Below are positions 40,986-49,838 of a DNA stretch of 64,000 bases, one piece after another. The DNA lies in NCBI GenBank assembly GCA_038143955.1, contig JAYQMT010000005.1, positions 1 to 64,000 of the forward strand. The letters are read 5' to 3'. Both the position numbers and the translations under genes were made by a program. The notes below the pieces were generated by a model. That model searched no databases and was not told the origin of the DNA. It saw nothing but the letters and a program-made list of their open reading frames with translations. The stretch comes from Porticoccus sp038143955 (GTDB taxonomy: Bacteria; Pseudomonadota; Gammaproteobacteria; Pseudomonadales; Porticoccaceae). The first letter of the stretch is position 1. The number at the start of each line of letters is the position of its first letter.

Positions 40986-41486
40986 ATGTCTACATATACA
41001 AAACAAGAAGTTAAGCAGCTGGTCGATGGTACTTTAGCCTGGGATACAGTGCACCAAATGATTTCCATGCCTAAAGATGCAGATCGTTACAAGCTTTACA
41101 TGGAAGTAATTCAAGAAAAATTGGACTATAAGCATAAAGTTATTATGGCATTAGGCCCACATCTAAACCTAGCTATCAGAGATAGTGATCAAGAGATCCA
41201 CGCGTTTTGTGATTGCGGTCAAGATCTTGGTCATTACAAAAGTAACTGGAAGCTTAATGCGAATATTTATGTTCGTGATACAGCTGAAAAAATGGACGAA
41301 GTATATCCACGATTGATGGCGCCAGATACAAGTTGGCAAGTATATCGTGAGTACACTTGTCCTAACTGTGGTACGATGCTTGATATCGAGGCACCAACAC
41401 CTTGGTACATGTGTATGCATGATGTTCAGCCTGACTTGAAAACCTTTTTCGAGTGGGTTGGTATTCCAGCACCTGCAAAGATATAA
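40986..41486 (+). CDS. acxC: Acetone carboxylase gamma subunit
   Basis: Small subunit, specific to acetone carboxylases among HyuA/HyuB enzymes. Two cysteine pairs, CDCG (about residue 76) and CPNCG (about residue 125), suggest a metal site; the family is reported to hold zinc or manganese in the complex. 166 residues, the expected size, with AGAAGG before the start. It closes the acxABC operon ahead of a terminator. Confidence 0.9.
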   Translation: MSTYTKQEVKQLVDGTLAWDTVHQMISMPKDADRYKLYMEVIQEKLDYKHKVIMALGPHLNLAIRDSDQEIHAFCDCGQDLGHYKSNWKLNANIYVRDTAEKMDEVYPRLMAPDTSWQVYREYTCPNCGTMLDIEAPTPWYMCMHDVQPDLKTFFEWVGIPAPAKI

Positions 41487-41503
41487 GTTGTTGATAGTAA
41501 ACA

Positions 41504-41541
41504 GTAAGTCCCAGCCATTGGCTGGGACTTACTTGTTTTTG
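41504..41541 (+). terminator. Strong terminator after acxC
   Basis: 13-bp perfect stem GTAAGTCCCAGCC with a 3-base loop (41504-41532), followed by TTGTTTTTG. It ends the acxABC transcript before secB. Confidence 0.85.
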
Positions 41542-41661
41542 AATTAAAATTTTTTAATTATATGTATGAAGATACGCACCCGTTCTTTCAAAAGAAATTT
41601 GTCTACCTTTCGCGAATTTGTACTTTAAATTAGAAATTGAAATATATTAAGGGAACAAGAA

Positions 41662-42150
41662 ATGTCAAAAGATACATCATCAAAAAAAACGTCACCAAAA
41701 GAGGCACCTGTTCCTCATTTTTCTATGCAAAAAATTTATTTGAAAAAATGTAATTTTGAGTCTCCAAACTCGGCTAGTGTATTTGGTACTGATTGGAAAC
41801 CAGAGACTACTATGGATTTAAATCTCAGTCATTCATCTATTGATGATGATGGGCGTTATGAGGCTGTGATAAGTATCAAAGTAACAGCTACAAACGAAAA
41901 TATTGTGGCATTTAGTGTTGAGGTTGACCAAGCAGCATTATTTTTAATTGATGGTTTCCCAGATGATCGTTTAGATGAGGCTTTAAACTCTGCCTGCCCA
42001 TTAATAATGTTTCCTTATATGCGAGAAACTCTTGATAATGTGCTTCTAAAAGCTGGATATCCACCATTAATGCTTGCTCCAATCAATTTTGACGCAATGT
42101 ATAAAGAAAAGAAGGCGGCAAAGGATGCTGAAGAAAAAGCAAAAAAATAA
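41662..42150 (+). CDS. secB: Protein-export chaperone SecB
   Basis: Tetrameric chaperone that hands unfolded precursors to SecA. FSMQKIYLKKCNFESPNSA opens the domain, FSVEVDQAALFLIDGF is central and FPYMRETLDNVLLKAGYPPL is the hallmark. 162 residues. It stands alone here, without the usual grxC or gpsA neighbours. The AAGGGAACAAG site precedes the ATG. Confidence 0.95.
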   Translation: MSKDTSSKKTSPKEAPVPHFSMQKIYLKKCNFESPNSASVFGTDWKPETTMDLNLSHSSIDDDGRYEAVISIKVTATNENIVAFSVEVDQAALFLIDGFPDDRLDEALNSACPLIMFPYMRETLDNVLLKAGYPPLMLAPINFDAMYKEKKAAKDAEEKAKK

Positions 42151-42513
42151 AGCACAGCACTAATTAGTTAAACTAAGAGCTATGGATTCATAAGTCTAAT
42201 CTAATTGATATTATTTTGTGTTAAATAAAGTATGCTAATCGTTATAATCGGCAAAGCTTTTGTTTAGATATACTCACCCTCTAGACCGATCAATAGAAAT
42301 ATATTCATGATGTTGATTCTATCCCTCATATTTTGAAGGCTGTTGAATTTTTTAACTAACAATAACCTAACTGGATGTGGTGTTAGAAACTTTAAAGCTA
42401 CAATACCAAAAATATAAAATTTTAATCCCAATCTAGTTTTGTAGTATTGTCTATGAAAAATAAAAGATATGTTATATCATAAATTCTTATTAAATTTATT
42501 TTATGGAAGAAGT
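42151..42513. other. Intergenic region with a Zur-like box at its end
   Basis: About 360 AT-rich bases between secB and the DUF1826 gene. No RNA gene or ORF is convincing. The only recognised element is the Zur-type palindrome at 42469-42485 close to the DUF1826 start. Confidence 0.5.
42469..42485. promoter_or_regulatory. Zur-like box upstream of DUF1826
   Basis: ATGTTATATCATAAATT matches the znuA/zur operators of this window at 13 of 16 non-central positions, with the left half-site ATGTTATA perfect. It ends 28 bases before the DUF1826 start, a fitting repressor position. Confidence 0.7.
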
Positions 42514-43203
42514 ATGATGCTTTTAAATTCTGAAATAACATCTCAACTCGATTCTTTATATGAATCGAGCAAAAAGATTCGACATGTATCTCAAGATAGC
42601 GATCCAAAGATTCTTAGTAATATTTATCGTGAAGACACCAATATTGTTATATGGCAACGGAGTTTACCAGAAACACTAATTAAATCTGTTGATGCCTTTG
42701 TATTATCGAATCCAAACCTTCGTGCTAGCATGACCCTCTCTCCAGAAACTGCACTTTCACGTGTAAGCGATTCTATAGGTGACCCCAACCAACTTGAATT
42801 AAGCGAAAACATTGCCGAATTAGTTGATATGTTTTGTTGCTTGTTTGAGCTTAAACAAGCAGGGTTACGTCTAGTAGCGCTTGACCGTGCTATGTGTACC
42901 AGATTTCATGTTGACAAAATACCTTGTCGTTTGATTACAACTTTTCAGGGTATTGCAACTGAGTGGTTACCACAAGCAGCGGTTGACCGTAAAAAATTGG
43001 GTTCGGGAAATAAAGGAAAACCCGATCGCCACTCTGGAGTGTATAAGGATCAACAAGATATTCAACGCTTATCGAGTGGCGATGTTGCATTGCTAAAGGG
43101 CGAACTTTGGCAAGATAATAAAGATGGAGGGCTAGTACATCGTTCGCCTGATGTACCAGCAGATAAACGACGTTTGATGTTGACACTTGATTTCATTAGT
43201 TGA
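42514..43203 (+). CDS. DUF1826 family protein, probably zinc-responsive
   Basis: Function unknown. The family core reads IWQRSLPE near the N-terminus and DRAMCTRFHVDKIPCRLITT near residue 130, followed by GIATEWLPQ. HVD and the cysteines could bind metal. The open frame reaches 42469, but that ATG is inside the Zur-like box; ATG 42514 with GGAAG upstream is preferred (229 residues). In Pseudomonas and relatives DUF1826 genes are linked to Zur and zinc metallochaperones; here a Fur paralogue follows directly. Confidence 0.8.
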   Translation: MMLLNSEITSQLDSLYESSKKIRHVSQDSDPKILSNIYREDTNIVIWQRSLPETLIKSVDAFVLSNPNLRASMTLSPETALSRVSDSIGDPNQLELSENIAELVDMFCCLFELKQAGLRLVALDRAMCTRFHVDKIPCRLITTFQGIATEWLPQAAVDRKKLGSGNKGKPDRHSGVYKDQQDIQRLSSGDVALLKGELWQDNKDGGLVHRSPDVPADKRRLMLTLDFIS

Positions 43204-43267
43204 ATAAATTGCGGTAAATATCTTAAATATCAGTTAATATTATTGCTTATCACTATAAGTAAATATT

Positions 43268-43729
43268 TTGGTAACTGATATTAATCACATAGATGTAATT
43301 ATTAAGCACGCTGATGAGCGCTGCAAAGAACATGGTTCTCGCCTAACAGTTAAACGCAAGCAGGTTTTGACTGTTCTTGTGATGTCTAATAAAGCCTTAT
43401 CTGCTTACGAATTAGTTGATGTTTATAAACAAGAATTCGGTCACCACATGCCAGCCATGTCCATTTATCGTATTTTAGAATTTTTAGAAAATGAAAATTT
43501 AGCGCATAAACTTAGTTTAGTTAATAAGTATGTTGCCTGCACACATATCAGTTATCTTCATACTCGTTGTATCCCTCAATTCTTAATTTGTAGAGACTGT
43601 AGCAAAGTAGAAGAGATAAACATTAAATCTACAATCATCAGTGAGCTTAATGCAAATATTAATGAATCTGGATTTAAGCTTTTAAGCCGGCAGCTAGAAA
43701 TAGACTGTGTGTGTGCGGCTTGTATTTAA
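43268..43729 (+). CDS. Second Fur/Zur-family regulator
   Basis: A 153-residue Fur-family protein distinct from the zur at 2295. The winged helix has SRLTVKRKQVLTVLVMSNK and PAMSIYRILEFLENENLAHK; the second domain has FLICRDCSKVEEI and a terminal CVCAACI, giving two cysteine pairs. It most resembles Zur rather than Fur. A TTG start at 43268 is used because no ATG is near. It follows the DUF1826 gene by 64 bases and is probably in the same transcript under the Zur-like box. Confidence 0.82.
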   Translation: MVTDINHIDVIIKHADERCKEHGSRLTVKRKQVLTVLVMSNKALSAYELVDVYKQEFGHHMPAMSIYRILEFLENENLAHKLSLVNKYVACTHISYLHTRCIPQFLICRDCSKVEEINIKSTIISELNANINESGFKLLSRQLEIDCVCAACI

Positions 43730-43934
43730 AACCCTGCATAAAAACCTTACATAAAGTAAAGCTTGGTCTACTCAAAATACTATGTAGTTTATTTAATAAA
43801 AAAATTCCTGTGAGTTCGACCGTTTGAGTTTTTTTAGATATAATATATCAATTAAAATTCATAATAGAAAAGATTTACATAGTAAATTTTTAGGAAATAC
43901 AAATTATTTACCTTGTAAACAAGAGGCTTTTATC

Positions 43935-44414
43935 GTGATTTGTCAAAATTCTGCAGTATCGTTTCAATATAAACTTACAGATGAAAAAGGAAAGGAAATT
44001 GGTGCATCCCCTGAAGATCATCCACTTGAATACATTCATGGTTTAGGAAAAATTATTCCTGGTCTTGAGAGAGCACTGGAAGGAAAAAAGGTTGGAGATG
44101 AAGTACTAGTTAAAATTGAGCCAAAAGATGCGTATGGTGAAAAATTTGATCATTTAATTAATGAAATACCAAGAGCAAATTTTGGTGATAATGAGAAAGA
44201 CCTCAAAGTTGGTAGGCGATTTCAGGCTGATACTGATAAAGGAACCGTAACTGTGGATATCATAGCCCTTACTGATGAAACTGTTACAGTGGATGGAAAC
44301 CATCCTCTGGCTGGAAAAACTTTAACTTTCGATGTGAAAATATTAGAGGTCAGAGAGGCCACTGAAAAAGAAATAGCAAGCTGTTCTGAAGAAGATACTA
44401 AAACAAAGCATTGA
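43935..44414 (+). CDS. slyD: FKBP-type prolyl isomerase, SlyD-like
   Basis: Cytosolic peptidyl-prolyl isomerase/chaperone. SFQYKLTDEKGKEIGAS, YIHGLGKIIPGLERALEGKK and VKIEPKDAYGE form the FKBP part, with the IF chaperone insert from about residue 75. The frame is open back to 43824 but the GTG at 43935 with AGAGG before it fits the family start. 159 residues. The metal-binding His/Cys tail of E. coli SlyD is nearly absent (only SCSEEDTKTKH). Confidence 0.85.
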   Translation: MICQNSAVSFQYKLTDEKGKEIGASPEDHPLEYIHGLGKIIPGLERALEGKKVGDEVLVKIEPKDAYGEKFDHLINEIPRANFGDNEKDLKVGRRFQADTDKGTVTVDIIALTDETVTVDGNHPLAGKTLTFDVKILEVREATEKEIASCSEEDTKTKH

Positions 44415-44434
44415 ATATATGCATAATAGGCTTA

Positions 44435-45172
44435 TTAATTTATATCACCCCATATTGATTGAAGAATACTGATCGCTACAGTTGGCGCAGTTTCCGCTCT
44501 TAGAATCCTTGGTCCGAGGGACATCTGGTCAAATTTGTAATTTTTAGCAACTTCAACTTCGCTAACAGAAAATCCACCCTCTGGACCGATTAACAGTGAA
44601 ACATCGACGATGTTTTTATCATTCTTAAGAGTTGATATTTGTTTTTCCCCTTTTGGGTCAAGTATTATTTTTTTTTGCGTAGAAACATTTTGAATCCAAT
44701 CTTCCATTTTTTTTGGAAAATTGATGATTGGTATTTTTGTTCGACGGGACTGTTCGCAAGCACTTATACAAACTTTTTCCCAGTGCAACAATCTATTTTG
44801 TAATTTATCTTTGTCTAGCTTGACCCCAACCCTGTCAGTAAAGAGTGGCGTTATTTCAGTAACCCCAACCTCAGTGGATTTTTGTATAACTGTATCCATT
44901 CTGTCGCCACGCGAAATGCCTACTCCGAGATGGATCTTTAATGGCGATTCATTTGTAGTCTGAAGATGTTTACCAACTAGTAGCGTTACTTTATTTCTAT
45001 TAACTTTTGTTATTGTTGATTTAAACTCTCCGCCTTCACCATTGAAAATTGTTACAAATTTTCCTGGGTTTAACCTTAAAACCGTCCCTATATGTTTGGC
45101 GGCGAAATCATCAAGTATGATTTCCGTACCAGATGAAAGTGGTTGTTTTGTGTGAACTCTAATATCACGCAT
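44435..45172 (-). CDS. rsmE: 16S rRNA (uracil1498-N3)-methyltransferase RsmE
   Basis: SPOUT methyltransferase. IVDVSLLIGPEGGFSVSEVE and SLGPRILRAETAPTVAISIL form the knot and SAM site. 245 residues, unbroken. Its start overlaps the end of metF by 8 bases, so it is the last gene of the SAM-cycle operon. Confidence 0.93.
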   Translation of the reverse strand: MRDIRVHTKQPLSSGTEIILDDFAAKHIGTVLRLNPGKFVTIFNGEGGEFKSTITKVNRNKVTLLVGKHLQTTNESPLKIHLGVGISRGDRMDTVIQKSTEVGVTEITPLFTDRVGVKLDKDKLQNRLLHWEKVCISACEQSRRTKIPIINFPKKMEDWIQNVSTQKKIILDPKGEKQISTLKNDKNIVDVSLLIGPEGGFSVSEVEVAKNYKFDQMSLGPRILRAETAPTVAISILQSIWGDIN

Positions 45173-46010
45173 TAGCTAATGAGAAACCTAATCTGTTACA
45201 TAGAGTGAGATTAACGTCTGCTTGGTTCATAGTATAGAAATGTAATCCGGGAGCATTATTTTCAAGTAATTCTTCACAAAGGTGCGTTACGACATCTAAT
45301 CCGAAATCTTTTATACTTTCTGTGTCATCACTGTATTGATGCAATCTTTTTTGGATCCAACGCGGTATGTCGGCACCACAATTTTCTGAAAAACGAACGA
45401 GATTATGATAGTTAGTAATTGGCATAATGCCTGGAATTATAGGCGCTTCTATCCCAGATTTTTTACACTGCTCTACAAAATATAAGTAACTATTAGAGTT
45501 ATAAAAATATTGTGTTATACCTCGACTAGCGCCAGCTTCAAACTTTTTGTTCAGCCAATAAATATCCTTCTGATAGCTTTCTGATTCTGGGTGAATCTCA
45601 GGGTAAGCGGCAACAAAAATCTCAAAAGAATCTCCAAAATGATCCTTTATTAACTTGACAAGTTCATTTGCATAAACCAACTGCTTGGTTCCACCCATAC
45701 CTGACGGTAGGTCTCCACGAAGCGCAACTATTTTGCTAATACCAGCACTTTTATATTCATTCAGAAGTTCAAATAGCGATGGCGTATCATCTGCACAAAC
45801 AGATACATGAGGAACTGCGTTGGAGCCCTTTTTTTGTATATCAAGCACAGTATCTTTTGTGAAAGTTTTTGTGGAACCACCAGCACCATAAGTGACTGAG
45901 AAAAATTCGGGATTCAGTGATTTCAACTTGGCATGAACTTTAGCAAGCTTTAATTTTCCTTCTTCAGTTTTGGGTGGAAAAAACTCAAAACTTAAATGAT
46001 GGTTATCCAT
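45165..46010 (-). CDS. metF: 5,10-methylenetetrahydrofolate reductase MetF
   Basis: Flavoenzyme producing 5-methyl-THF for methionine synthesis. LSFEFFPPKTEEGKLKL, SVTYGAGGSTKTFT, ALRGDLPSG and PGIMPI are family motifs. 281 residues. The start region (ATG GAT AAC) is duplicated 18 bases upstream as ATG GAT AAC TAA, leaving a 3-codon mini-ORF before the real start. It lies 22 bases after ahcY. Confidence 0.94.
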   Translation of the reverse strand: MDNHHLSFEFFPPKTEEGKLKLAKVHAKLKSLNPEFFSVTYGAGGSTKTFTKDTVLDIQKKGSNAVPHVSVCADDTPSLFELLNEYKSAGISKIVALRGDLPSGMGGTKQLVYANELVKLIKDHFGDSFEIFVAAYPEIHPESESYQKDIYWLNKKFEAGASRGITQYFYNSNSYLYFVEQCKKSGIEAPIIPGIMPITNYHNLVRFSENCGADIPRWIQKRLHQYSDDTESIKDFGLDVVTHLCEELLENNAPGLHFYTMNQADVNLTLCNRLGFSLANA

Positions 46011-46034
46011 TATATTTTAGTTATCCATTATATT
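46002..46034. repeat. 15-bp direct repeat at the metF start
   Basis: GTTATCCATTATATT occurs at 46002-46016 and again at 46020-46034, 18 bases apart. On the coding (minus) strand each copy carries ATG GAT AAC; the upstream one is closed at once by TAA. Confidence 0.9.
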
Positions 46035-47405
46035 AATATCTGTAGTTTTCGTCTTTGTAAGGACCATCAATAGGTACGTTAATATATTCAGCCTGAGATG
46101 CTTTTAACCGAGTGAGCACTCCGCTGAAACCTTTAACCATTTCAGCTGCTACTTCTTCATCAAGTTTTTTCGGCAGTACTTGGACGACTAACATTTTTTC
46201 TTTTGAGGCTAAATTTTGGTTGGCATAAGCCTGCTTATAAAGATGAATTTGAGCTAACACTTGGTTAGCAAACGACCCATCCAAAATTCTACTTGGATGT
46301 CCTGTTGCATAGCCCAAATTTGCTAGTCTTCCTTCAGAGAGAAGTAGCAGATAATCGTTGTTCGATGAATCACGAAAAACTTGATGCACTTGAGGTTTAA
46401 TTTCTACCCATTTCCAATTTTCTCGCATATATGCGGTATCTATTTCATTATCAAAATGTCCGATGTTGCAAACAACACAGCCAATCTTAAGTCCACTTAA
46501 AATATCTGAATCACAAACATTATAGTTACCAGTAGTTGTGACTAATAAATCTGTCGTCTTTAGTAGATCGACATTAATACCGTTAGATGGGTCCCCATTA
46601 GTGTATGTTGAAACTATTTCAAAACCGTCCATGCAGGCTTGCATAGCACAAATAGGGTCTATTTCAGTTATTTTGACTATCATACCTTCTTGACGCAGAG
46701 ACTGAGCAGCACCTTTACCAACATCACCGTAACCAATCACAACAGCTTTTTCCCAGAGAGTAGGTGGTCAGTTGCACGTTTGATAGCGTCATTAAGGCTA
46801 TGGCGGCACCCGTACTTGTTATCATTTTTAGACTTAGTAACAGAATCGTTTACATTAATTGCAGGTATTTTCAGCTCGCCATTTTTAAGCATTTCATACA
46901 GGCGGAGAACACCTGTTGTTGTTTCTTCTGTAACTCCATGAACACCCTTTAAAACATCCGGGTATTTTTCGTGAAGTAGACTAGTCAAATCCCCTCCATC
47001 ATCAAGCACCATATTTGCATCCCAGGGCACTCCATTACAAAGCACTTGCTGTTCAAGACACCACTCATATTCTTCTTCTGTTTCACCTTTCCAAGCAAAA
47101 ACAGGTGTACCACTTGCTGCAATGGCTGCAGCAGCATGGTCTTGAGTAGAAAAAATATTACACGATGTCCATCGAACCTCAGCACCTAAAGCCTCAAGCG
47201 TTTGTATAAGAACCGCTGTCTGTATCGTCATATGAATACAGCCAAGTATTTTTGCACCCTCAAGGGGCTTTTCTGTGAAATATTTTTTTCTCAGTGCCAT
47301 AAGAGCAGGCATTTCTGTTTCTGCTATTGCTATTTCTTTGCGACCATAATCGGCTAGACCTATATCTGCCACTTTGTAGTCACTATTTGTAATCATTGTA
47401 TTCAT
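46033..47405 (-). CDS. ahcY: Adenosylhomocysteinase, frameshifted
   Basis: NAD enzyme splitting S-adenosylhomocysteine to homocysteine and adenosine. KILGCIHMTIQTAVL, SCNIFSTQDHAAAA and NVNDSVTKSKNDNKYG lie in the first half; the NAD loop VIGYGDVGKGAAQSLR follows and DENYRY ends it. The A5 run on the coding strand at 46747-46751 is one A short. Corrected length is about 457 residues. Genes metK before it and metF after it make a SAM cycle unit. Confidence 0.94.
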
Positions 47406-47457
47406 AACTTTCCCTTTTTTATTCCTTGAAATTTTTTTATTTAAAAATGACGACTCT

Positions 47458-48612
47458 CTAAAGAAAACCTTTTAATACTTCTGCTTTATCAATATTTTCC
47501 CATGTAAAATTCTTCTCTTCTCTACCAAAGTGTCCATATGTTGATGTATTACGATAGATAGGGCGATTCAGATCAAGCATGTCGATAATGCCTTGTGGAC
47601 GAAGATCGAAGTGATCTCGCACTAAAGAGGCAATTTGATCATTGGGTAATTTACCTGTATCAAAAGTATTGATACTTATAGAAGTTGGCTCTGAAACTCC
47701 AATGGCATAGGATATTTGTATTTCACATTGGTCAGCAATACCTGCCGCAACTATGTTCTTTGCTACATATCTTCCAGCATAAGCAGCTGAACGATCAACT
47801 TTCGATGGATCTTTTCCAGAAAATGCACCACCACCATGGCGAGCCATACCGCCATATGTGTCTACAATAATTTTTCTTCCTGTTAATCCACAATCACCCA
47901 TAGGACCTCCAATAATGAACTGGCCCGTAGGATTAATATGATACAAAGTATTTTTATGAAGCCATTTTTCAGGAATAACAGGCTTAATAATTTCCTGAAG
48001 AGCCGCATCACGTAAGTCATTAAGAGATATATCAGGATTATGTTGAGTTGATAATACAATCGCATCAACTGCAATAGGTAACCCATCTTGATAGCGAAAT
48101 GTTATCAGACTTTTAGCATCGGGCCGCAACCAGGGCAATTCTCCATTTTTTCGTTATTTCGACTGCCTTTCCATGATACGATGGGCGTAATAAATTGGCG
48201 CCGGCATAAGAACTTCTGTCTCATTAGTCGCGTAGCCAAACATCAACCCTTGATCTCCAGCACCAAGCTCTTTCTTTGTACCTTTATCTACTCCAATAGC
48301 AATATCATTAGACTGCTTACCAATAGCATTCAATACAGCACATGAGGCACCATCGAAACCTAAATCTGAATTTGTGTAACCAATATCTGAAATAACGTTC
48401 CTAACAATTTCTTCAAGATCGATGTAGGTCTCAGTTCTGACTTCTCCAGCTATAATTGCCATACCTGTTTTGACCATTACCTCTACAGCAACTCGAGAAA
48501 AAGGATCATCTTTGATAATAGCATCCAAAATAGCATCTGAGATTTGATCAGCCATTTTATCTGGATGTCCCTCAGATACCGATTCCGAGGTGAAAGTATT
48601 GTAGTTAGACAT
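47458..48612 (-). CDS. metK: S-adenosylmethionine synthetase with an in-frame stop
   Basis: Makes SAM from methionine and ATP. FTSESVSEGHPDKMADQISD opens it, GAGDQGLMFGYATNE and GGGAFSGKDPSKVDRSAAY are ATP/phosphate-binding motifs. Unlike most other broken genes here, the interruption is not a net frameshift: a TAA at 48154-48156 stands where the family has Val in QSKVRKNGELPW, and the same frame continues. Two compensating indels would explain it. Full length about 384 residues. Confidence 0.92.
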
Positions 48613-48637
48613 TGGCCTATTCCCGCATAAATTAATA

Positions 48638-49677
48638 TTAGCTTTTTTTCTTAAAGAATTGGTGTAATTGAATCTGAAAACCGTTTCGTTGCGCTAAATA
48701 TAAGCTTTCACCTTCATAAAGTTCTGCAGCAGCAGCCCAATTTCTTAAATCATCTGGTTCAAATCCCAACCAGAGGTCCCCACATGATTCATGTGCCCAG
48801 GTTTGATCATGCCCACAAAGTTCTGTCACAATCAAAACACCTTTTTCAGTGAGCAATCTAGATACATCATTAAACACTGCAGCTGGGTCCGGAGTGTGGT
48901 GAAGCACCATATTTAGTGTAATACAGTCGGCTACTATTTTTTCTTCTAAAGCTAGTCCAGTATCCCCATGTAATAGTTCAATATTTGAAAGACCTTTAGA
49001 TGCAATTATTTTTTTTGATACATTAATCATTTCTTTTGATGTATCGATACCAACTACTCTTTTGAACCGTTTTGCAAGATCTATAAGAAATTCTCCCTCA
49101 CCAGGACCAACTTCAAGCACAGTACCTTTTTTTACTGAGGTGGAATCTAAAAATTCAGTTATTATTTGTCCATATTGTTTGTAGCTAGCTATTAAATCTT
49201 GGTTTGCATTAAACCTTTCAGTATTTTGTTCAAAAAACTCTCGTGAGGCCTGCGTGCGTTCAAGATTAACTAATTTAATGCGCTGTATTAAATCAAACGC
49301 GATCTCGGTTGAATCAATTGTTAGAAAAAGATTCCTATGTAGCTCCTGCATAGCTGACTTTAATGGCAAAGGAGAACGCCGATAAAAAATTGTATTGCCC
49401 TCTCTACGTGATACAACAAGTCCAGCATTTGCTAATACTTTTAAATGGTGACTCATTCCGGATTGTTTTGTTTCGAAAATTTCCCCTAGTTCAAGGACAC
49501 CATAAGCATTATGCTGAAGGACTCTTAATATATCTAAACGCAATGGATCACCTGCAGCCTTAAAAAGACTGCTAGTACCGCTGTGTTAACGGCTGATTCA
49601 TTTAGATAAGAAGATTCGCCATTAATTCTTGTAGAAGAACCCGAAATTTCTCGAGAATCTTTTATAGAGTTATTCAT
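48638..49677 (-). CDS. SahR-type ArsR regulator fused to a methyltransferase domain, frameshifted
   Basis: ArsR winged helix (about residues 30-115: LRLDILRVLQHN, KQSGMSHHLKVLANAGLV) followed by a SAM-binding domain (GTVLEVGPGEGEFLIDLA, LNMVLHHTPDP). SahR regulators of the SAM cycle have this architecture and location beside metK, and are thought to respond to S-adenosylhomocysteine. One A is missing near 49563, so the first 40 residues (start ATG at 49677) are in another frame. Corrected length is about 346 residues. Confidence 0.85.
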
Positions 49678-49700
49678 TTATAAAATATAACATGTCAACT

Positions 49701-49730
49701 AATCTATATCAATATTTATTGATATAGATT
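49701..49730. promoter_or_regulatory. 30-bp palindrome, probable SahR operator
   Basis: AATCTATATCAATA and its exact reverse complement flank a 2-base centre (14-bp perfect arms). It lies 24 bases before the sahR-like start and about 110 bases before tkt, in the only gap from which both divergent operons are read. ArsR-family operators are imperfect palindromes of this size; assignment to SahR is inference from position. Confidence 0.7.
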
Positions 49731-49838
49731 AAAATAAATTAATATTCATAGCGTGTTTACTGAACCAAATTTGTAAGAGAGAATAACAACTCATTTCATT
49801 AATTTTTTATGCAACACATTACTTAGCAGGAGTTTTTT

